A DNA stretch of 64,000 bases from Catellatospora sp. KI3 (GTDB lineage Bacteria; Actinomycetota; Actinomycetes; Mycobacteriales; Micromonosporaceae), in NCBI RefSeq assembly GCF_029948125.1, contig NZ_JASAMB010000013.1, positions 62,001-126,000 on the forward strand. Reading direction: 5' to 3'. This document shows positions 59,126-64,000 of the stretch, piece after piece. Made by a program: the position numbers and the translations under genes. Positions within the stretch are counted from its first letter, which is position 1; the number at the start of each line of letters is the position of its first letter. Below the pieces are notes generated by a model. The model saw only the letters and a program-made list of their open reading frames with translations, was not told where the DNA came from and searched no databases.

Positions 59126-60664
59126 GTGGCGGACACCGGAACACCGGCGCTGCTGCGGGTCGACGGCCTGACCGTGGAGTTCCCCGGCGTACGGGCGCTG
59201 GACGGGGTGCACTTCGACGTGGCGGCCGGCGAGGTCCACGCCCTGGTCGGCGAGAACGGCGCGGGCAAGTCCACGCTGCTGAAGGTCCTCGGCGGACTGC
59301 ACCGGCCCAGCGCCGGAGCGGTCACCCTCGACGGAGCCGCCTACCGCCCCCGGCGCCCCGCCGACGCGGTCCACGCGGGCATCGCGGTGATCTACCAGGA
59401 GTTCAACCTCTACCCCGACCTCACCGTCGCCGAGAACGTCTTCTCCGGACGCGAGCCGGTCCACCCCCTCACCCGGGGCATCCGCTACGCCGAGATCAAC
59501 CGCCGCGCCGCGGAGCTGTTCGCCGTCCTCGGCGTCGCCATCGACCCGACCGCACCGGTGAGCAGCCTGACCGTCTCCGAGCAGCAGCTCGTCGAGATCG
59601 CCAAGGCGCTGTCGGTGGACGGACGCATCATCGTCATGGACGAGCCCACCGCCGCGCTGTCGGCCGACGAGGTCACCCGGCTGCTGGACGTGGTGCGCCG
59701 CCTGCGCGCCGAGGGGCGCAGCGTCATCTACGTCAGCCACCGCCTCGACGAGGTGTTCGCGGTCGCCGACCGGGTCACCGTGCTGCGCGACGGCCGCCAC
59801 GTGCGGACCGTGCCGCTGGCGGAGACCAGCACCGACGAACTGGTGCGGTGGATGGTCGGGCGCGACGTCGAGGCGCTGTTCCCCCGGGGCGACGCCGTCG
59901 CCGGCGACGTGGTGCTGGAGCTCGACCGGGTCAGCGCGGGCCGCCAGCTGCGCGAGGTGTCGCTCACCGTACGGGCCGGGGAGATCGTCGGGATCGGCGG
60001 CGTCGCCGGAGCCGGCCAGCCCGAACTGTCCCAAGTGGTCTTCGGTGCCCTGCCCGTGACCGGCGGCCGGATGCTGCTGGGCGGCGCACCCTACCGCCCC
60101 GACGGCCCCGCCGACGCGATGCGCGCGGGCATCGGGTTCCTGCACGAGGACCGCAAGGCGGCCGGCATCCTGCCCGACCTCAGCGTTCGCGACAACCTCA
60201 CCGTCTCCGTCCTGGACAAGGTCCGCGGCGCGCTCGGTCGGCTGCTGTCCCCGGCGGCGGAGTCGGGCGTCTTCGCCACCTACCGCGACCGGCTGGCCGT
60301 CCGCGCCACCGGCCCGGACCAGCTCATCGGGCAGCTGTCCGGGGGCAACCAGCAGAAGGTCCTGTTCGGGCGGGCACTGGCGCCCGGCGGCCGGCTGCTG
60401 ATCCTCAACGAGCCCACCCGGGGCGTCGACATCGGCGCCAAGGTCGAGATCCACCAGCTCATCAACGAGATCACCGCGGAGGGAGCCGGCGTGATCATGA
60501 TTTCCAGCGACCTGCCCGAGCTGCTCGGCATCAGCGACCGCGTGTACGTCCTGGCCGGTGGCCGGGTCGCCGGGCACCTGACCGGCGCCGACCGCACCGA
60601 GGAGAACGTCATGACGTGCGCCAGCACCGGCAGGCGGATCTTCTCGCCGGAGCCCGTGTCATGA
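59126..60664 (+). CDS. Sugar ABC transporter ATP-binding protein (CUT2 / RbsA type)
   Basis: The 512-residue protein has two ATPase domains. The first has [29 protein letters not shown] and [12 protein letters not shown]; the second lacks a canonical Walker A but has [15 protein letters not shown] and [15 protein letters not shown], as in RbsA/XylG-type monosaccharide importers. The GTG start follows GGGAGGA. Its stop overlaps the next permease start (ATGA). With RhaI downstream, L-rhamnose is the likely cargo. Confidence 0.95.
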   Translation: MADTGTPALLRVDGLTVEFPGVRALDGVHFDVAAGEVHALVGENGAGKSTLLKVLGGLHRPSAGAVTLDGAAYRPRRPADAVHAGIAVIYQEFNLYPDLTVAENVFSGREPVHPLTRGIRYAEINRRAAELFAVLGVAIDPTAPVSSLTVSEQQLVEIAKALSVDGRIIVMDEPTAALSADEVTRLLDVVRRLRAEGRSVIYVSHRLDEVFAVADRVTVLRDGRHVRTVPLAETSTDELVRWMVGRDVEALFPRGDAVAGDVVLELDRVSAGRQLREVSLTVRAGEIVGIGGVAGAGQPELSQVVFGALPVTGGRMLLGGAPYRPDGPADAMRAGIGFLHEDRKAAGILPDLSVRDNLTVSVLDKVRGALGRLLSPAAESGVFATYRDRLAVRATGPDQLIGQLSGGNQQKVLFGRALAPGGRLLILNEPTRGVDIGAKVEIHQLINEITAEGAGVIMISSDLPELLGISDRVYVLAGGRVAGHLTGADRTEENVMTCASTGRRIFSPEPVS

Positions 60665-61626
60665 CCGCCCTGCTGCGCCGGGCACCGCTCGTGCTGCCCC
60701 TGCTGACCGTGGTCATCGTGCTCGCGGTCGCCACCGACAGCTTCCTGACCGGTGGAAACATCGAGAACGTGCTGGTCGCCGCGGGGATCGTGGCGCTGCC
60801 CGGCCTGGCGATGACGTTCTGCCTGGCGATGGGGGAGTTCGACCTGTCGATCGGCTCCACCGTGTCCCTGGCCGGAGTGGTCTGCTGCAGCGCCCTGATC
60901 GCCGGTCAGCCCCTGGCCGTCGCGCTGGCGCTCGCGCTGGGCGTCGGCGCCGTGATCGGCCTGGCCAACGGCCTGGTCGTGACGAAACTCGGGGTCACGC
61001 CGTTCATCGCCACCCTGGCCACGCTCGTCATCGTCCGGGGCGTGTCGCTGGCGTACTCCGGCGGGCACGACCAGATCATCAGCTCCGCCGGGTTGAAGTA
61101 CCTGGTCGGCGGGCGCCCGCTGGGCGTACCGATGCCGATCGTGCTGGTCGTCGCCGCCACCGCGGCGGCCTGGTGGGCCATGAACCGGACCCGGTTCGGC
61201 CGCTGGGTGTGCGCGATCGGATCCAACCGCGAGGCCGCCCGCGTCTCCGGCCTGCCCGTCGACCGCATCCGCATCGCCGTGTACGTGCTGGTCGGCACCG
61301 CCGGCGGCGCCTGGGGCCTGCTCATCTCCAGCCAGCTGCAGAAGGGCAACGGGCAGCTGGGCCTCGGCTTCGAACTCGACGCGATCACCGTCGTCGTCAT
61401 CGGCGGCACCGCGCTGCTCGGCGGGCGGGCGTCCATCGTCGGCACCGTCCTGGGCGCGGTGCTCATCGAGACCATCCGCAACGGGCTCAACCTGCTCAAC
61501 ACCCCACCGGCCTACCAGCGGATCAGCGTCGGGCTGCTGCTCATCGCCGCGCTCGCGCTCAAGGGCCTGCGCCGCGCCGACGCCACCGCCATCGCGACCC
61601 CGGCCCGAGAGGCGGCGACGTCATGA
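60661..61626 (+). CDS. Sugar ABC transporter permease 1 (CUT2)
   Basis: The 321-residue membrane protein has about ten helices and the CUT2 permease signatures [36 protein letters not shown] and [19 protein letters not shown]. It is paired with a second, related permease and overlaps the genes on both sides by ATGA, so the four proteins are made together. It forms half of the membrane channel. Confidence 0.94.
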   Translation: MTALLRRAPLVLPLLTVVIVLAVATDSFLTGGNIENVLVAAGIVALPGLAMTFCLAMGEFDLSIGSTVSLAGVVCCSALIAGQPLAVALALALGVGAVIGLANGLVVTKLGVTPFIATLATLVIVRGVSLAYSGGHDQIISSAGLKYLVGGRPLGVPMPIVLVVAATAAAWWAMNRTRFGRWVCAIGSNREAARVSGLPVDRIRIAVYVLVGTAGGAWGLLISSQLQKGNGQLGLGFELDAITVVVIGGTALLGGRASIVGTVLGAVLIETIRNGLNLLNTPPAYQRISVGLLLIAALALKGLRRADATAIATPAREAATS

Positions 61627-62639
61627 ACACCTCCCTGGGCAAGCTCTGGGACACCTGGGGCATCACCGCGATCCTGCTGCTGCTCCTGGCCGTCGCGCCG
61701 GTGGTCACCCCCGACTTCTTCAGCCTCGACAACGCCCAGTCGGTGCTGCGCGAGAGCGCCTACCTCGGCATCGTCGCGGCCGGGATGACGTTCGCGATCG
61801 CCAGCGGCGCGTTCGACCTGTCCGTCGGCGGCCAGCTGGCCCTGTGCAGCGTGGTGTCGCTGATGGGGTACGCCGCCGGCGGCACCGCGCTGGCCGTGGC
61901 GGCGGCGCTTGCCACCGGGCTCGCGTGCGGGCTGGTCAACGCCGGGCTGATCACCCGGCTGCGGGTGCCGCCGTTCGTGGCCACCCTCGGCACCCTGTTC
62001 GTGTTCCGGGGCGTGGCCTACATCCTCACCCAGGACGGCCCCAAAACCCTGCCCTACGACCAGATCGGCTCGCCGTTCGTGAAGATCGGCGGACTGAACG
62101 TGGCCGGGCTGCCGCTGCCCTTCGTCATCATGCTCGCCGTCTACGGCGGGGCCTGGGTGCTGCTGCGGCGCACCGCCACCGGGCGCCGGGTGCTGGCCTA
62201 CGGCTCCTCGCCGGAGGCCGCCCGGTTCTGCGGCATCTCCGCGACCCGGCTGCGGTTCTTCGTCTTCGCCCTGGTGGGGCTCAGCGTCGGGATCGCCGCG
62301 CTGACCTACATCACCCGGGTGTGGACCGCCGACGGCTCCGCCCAGGACGGGTTCGAACTCAAAGTCATCGCCGCGGTCGTCCTCGGGGGCACCAGCCTCA
62401 AGGGCGGCAAGGGCACGCTCATCGGCACCTTCTCCGCGGTGCTGCTGGTCAGCGTGCTCAACGACATGCTCGTCAGTCAGGGGGTGCCGTCGGCCTACCA
62501 GCGCATCGTGCTGGGCGGCGTACTCATCGTCGCCCTGACCATCGACGGGCTCCGTACCCGCTTCGCCGCGCCCGGATCCCTGCGGCGCGCGGTGACCGGA
62601 CAGGGCGGGCGAACGCCCAGACCGGGCCTGGCCCGGTGA
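61623..62639 (+). CDS. Sugar ABC transporter permease 2 (CUT2)
   Basis: The 338-residue membrane protein has the same fold and signatures as permease 1: [35 protein letters not shown] and [20 protein letters not shown]. The two are diverged paralogues, as in the rhizobial RhaP/RhaQ pair. It ends with a basic cytoplasmic tail. Confidence 0.94.
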   Translation: MNTSLGKLWDTWGITAILLLLLAVAPVVTPDFFSLDNAQSVLRESAYLGIVAAGMTFAIASGAFDLSVGGQLALCSVVSLMGYAAGGTALAVAAALATGLACGLVNAGLITRLRVPPFVATLGTLFVFRGVAYILTQDGPKTLPYDQIGSPFVKIGGLNVAGLPLPFVIMLAVYGGAWVLLRRTATGRRVLAYGSSPEAARFCGISATRLRFFVFALVGLSVGIAALTYITRVWTADGSAQDGFELKVIAAVVLGGTSLKGGKGTLIGTFSAVLLVSVLNDMLVSQGVPSAYQRIVLGGVLIVALTIDGLRTRFAAPGSLRRAVTGQGGRTPRPGLAR

Positions 62640-62678
62640 ACCACAGCGCGGCGCCCCGGCGTCGCGTGCACGGCGAAA

Positions 62679-62692
62679 TTGAAACGTACTAA
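62679..62692 (+). promoter_or_regulatory. Half operator before the binding-protein gene
   Basis: TTGAAACGTACTAA matches the first nine bases of the regulon palindrome but not the second half. It lies in the 93-base gap inside the transporter operon, where an internal promoter could sit. It is probably weak or decayed. Confidence 0.4.
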
Positions 62693-62732
62693 CCCACGTA
62701 TCCGTCCACGTTTCGCACGGAAGGAGCATCGC

Positions 62733-63710
62733 ATGATGCTCAAAAAGGTCTTCGTCCCGCTCGTGGCGGTCGGCGCGCTGGTCCTGGCGGGCTGCACCGA
62801 CTCCAACGCCGACAACCCCGGCGCCCCCAAGGACGACAAGATCGTCGTCGGCTTCTCCGTCTACGACATGCAGTACGAGTTCTTCCAGAAGATGGAGAAG
62901 GGCACCCGCGAGGCGGCCACCGCCAAGGGCTGGGAGTTCAAGCTGCACGACGAGAAGAGCGACGAGAACGAGATGGTCACCGGCGCCCAGGCGCTCATCG
63001 ACCAGGGCGTCGACGTGCTGATCATCAGCCCGTTCAAGCCCAGCGCGCTCGGCCCGATCATCGCCAAGGCCAAGGCCAAGGGCGTGCCGGTGATCGTCGA
63101 CGACATCGGCGGCGGCGGCGCGCCGTACGACGCGATCGTCATCTCCGACAACGCCGGGGGCGGCAAGCTCGCCGCCGAGTACATGGCCAAGCAGATCGCG
63201 GCCAACGGCAAGACCAGCAAGAACGTCGCCTCGATCACTTGCGAGCCGTCGGCGGTCTACGCCGCCCGCCGCAACGCCGGGTTCAAGGAGGCGATCGAGG
63301 CGGCCGGGTTCAAGGTCGTCGCCGAGCTGTCGGGCAACTCCAAGGCCGAAGAGGGCTACAAGGTCATGAAGGACATCATGGCCAAGAACCCCGACGTCGC
63401 CGGGGTGTTCTCCTGCAACGACCCGATGGGTGTCGCCGCCGCCAACGCGGTCAAGGACGCCGGGAAGAACCCGGTCACCGACATCGTCACCGTCGGCTTC
63501 AACGCCGACCCGGAGGCGCTGACCGCGATCAAGGGCGGCGGCCTGGCCGCCACCGTCGCGCAGGACCCCACCGCGATGGGCGCCCTGACCGTGAAGCTCG
63601 CCGGGCAGGCCCTGAACAAGGAGGCGATCACCTTCGGCAACGCGGCCGAGCGGGAGGTCTTCAACCCGGTCCTGCTGGTCACCAAGGAAAACGTCGCCAC
63701 CATCAAGTAA
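62733..63710 (+). CDS. Sugar ABC transporter substrate-binding lipoprotein (CUT2)
   Basis: The 325-residue protein has a lipoprotein signal with lipobox LAGC (Cys21), then a type I periplasmic-binding fold: [71 protein letters not shown] and [17 protein letters not shown]. It captures the sugar outside and delivers it to the two permeases. GAAGGAG precedes the ATG at 62733. Confidence 0.94.
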   Translation: MMLKKVFVPLVAVGALVLAGCTDSNADNPGAPKDDKIVVGFSVYDMQYEFFQKMEKGTREAATAKGWEFKLHDEKSDENEMVTGAQALIDQGVDVLIISPFKPSALGPIIAKAKAKGVPVIVDDIGGGGAPYDAIVISDNAGGGKLAAEYMAKQIAANGKTSKNVASITCEPSAVYAARRNAGFKEAIEAAGFKVVAELSGNSKAEEGYKVMKDIMAKNPDVAGVFSCNDPMGVAAANAVKDAGKNPVTDIVTVGFNADPEALTAIKGGGLAATVAQDPTAMGALTVKLAGQALNKEAITFGNAAEREVFNPVLLVTKENVATIK

Positions 63711-63718
63711 CGCGGGCC

Positions 63719-63755
63719 GTGGTGCGGGCGGCGCGAGCCGCACCGCCCGCACCAC
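63719..63755 (+). terminator. 13-base-pair intercistronic hairpin
   Basis: Positions 63719-63731 pair with 63743-63755 around an 11-base loop, nine bases past the stop of the binding-protein gene and before rhaI. It may terminate part of the transcripts or protect the abundant binding-protein message. Confidence 0.6.
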
Positions 63756-63790
63756 CTCCTGCCCCGTTCGGCGTAGCACAGGAGACGATG

Positions 63791-64000
63791 ATGAACGACC
63801 ACGCTGCCGTCAAAGCGGCCCTGCGGGCCATGCCGATCGAGACGCCGTCCTGGGCGTACGGCAACTCGGGCACCCGGTTCAAGGTGTTCGCCCAGCAGGG
63901 GGTGCCCCGCGACGCGTACGAGAAGATCGCCGACGCGGCGGTGGTGCACCGGCTGACCGGCGCCGCGCCAAGCGTGGCGTTGCACATCCCGTGGGACCGG
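63791..64000 (+). CDS. rhaI: L-rhamnose isomerase (RhaI type), partial at window edge
   Basis: The first 70 codons read [20 protein letters not shown], then [19 protein letters not shown] and [19 protein letters not shown]. This is the N-terminus of the RhaI-type xylose isomerase-like TIM barrel found in actinobacteria and rhizobia, which converts L-rhamnose to L-rhamnulose. The second ATG (63791) is seven bases from AGGAG; the ATG at 63788 is also possible. It follows the transporter genes and fixes their likely substrate. Confidence 0.82.
   Translation, partial: MNDHAAVKAALRAMPIETPSWAYGNSGTRFKVFAQQGVPRDAYEKIADAAVVHRLTGAAPSVALHIPWDR

Noticed and set aside
58880-60577. N-terminal extension of the LacI frame to 60577
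   Set aside because: The LacI helix-turn-helix starts at the ATG at 58879. The extension is antisense to the transporter ATPase gene.
1-64000. Insertion sequences, integrases, tRNA genes, rRNA genes and attachment sites
   Set aside because: No transposase or integrase motifs, no tRNA cloverleaf and no terminal inverted repeats flanking a gene were seen on either strand by eye. A tRNA or IS search program could still find degraded copies.

Overview
The window is high-GC DNA with dense genes, frequent GTG starts, ATGA/GTGA gene overlaps and many large secreted proteins. It suggests a filamentous actinomycete, most likely Micromonosporaceae or a relative; that assignment is inference from style, because no rRNA, tRNA or taxonomic marker gene is present. 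I saw no CRISPR array, tRNA or insertion sequence.

Layout. 1-8.1 kb: the edge of an EAL-domain gene, a methylthioadenosine/purine phosphorylase operon preceded by a striking gene chimera (a SulP anion transporter whose 3' end is replaced by the last ~50 codons of a molybdopterin oxidoreductase), a DUF1254-type protein and a secreted S1 protease. 8.1-19.5 kb: a giant ~2,034-residue secreted Kelch/FN3/beta-solenoid protein, a secreted protein of unknown function, a translationally coupled PAS-GAF-PP2C phosphatase plus a cobalamin-binding protein with the W-x9-EH photosensor motif, and an SRPBCC protein. 19.6-24.6 kb: a cation exchanger, an ABC exporter under a TetR regulator with a perfect operator, and a second TetR/SDR divergon with twin operators. 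24.8-32.7 kb: two secreted cell-wall enzymes sharing a six-repeat propeller-like module, divergent from an XRE / HExxH protein / MAB_1171c-type membrane protein / PAP2 cassette, then a Ser/Thr kinase. 32.9-39.9 kb: small secreted lectin-like and FN3 proteins, an ATPase, the first GH43-like hydrolase, and a three-gene locus encoding an EspC-like protein, a WXG100-RTX-M91 metallopeptidase predicted to be a type VII secretion effector, and a lipoprotein. 44-48.6 kb: a methyltransferase, a free-standing EF-G domain IV-like protein, a lipoprotein, an epoxide hydrolase-like enzyme with a divergent WYL regulator, and a 44-residue membrane protein.

The unifying system runs from 35 to 64 kb. A palindrome close to TTGAAACGTTTCAA, a LacI-family operator, lies downstream of well-formed TTGACN-N17-TANNNT promoters for a GH43-like enzyme (35229), a GH78 alpha-L-rhamnosidase (40239), an AraA/FucI-type isomerase (50419, minus), a GH43-like pair (50652 and 53027) and a CUT2 sugar ABC transporter with a RhaI-type isomerase (59126-64000). 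A further copy overlaps the promoter of lacI-lutABC (58879, minus). Together these genes look like a regulon for taking apart rhamnose-rich pectin (rhamnogalacturonan I), importing and isomerising L-rhamnose, and oxidising the L-lactate that rhamnose catabolism yields through lactaldehyde. The pieces are seen in the sequence; the substrate and the single-regulator model are inference.
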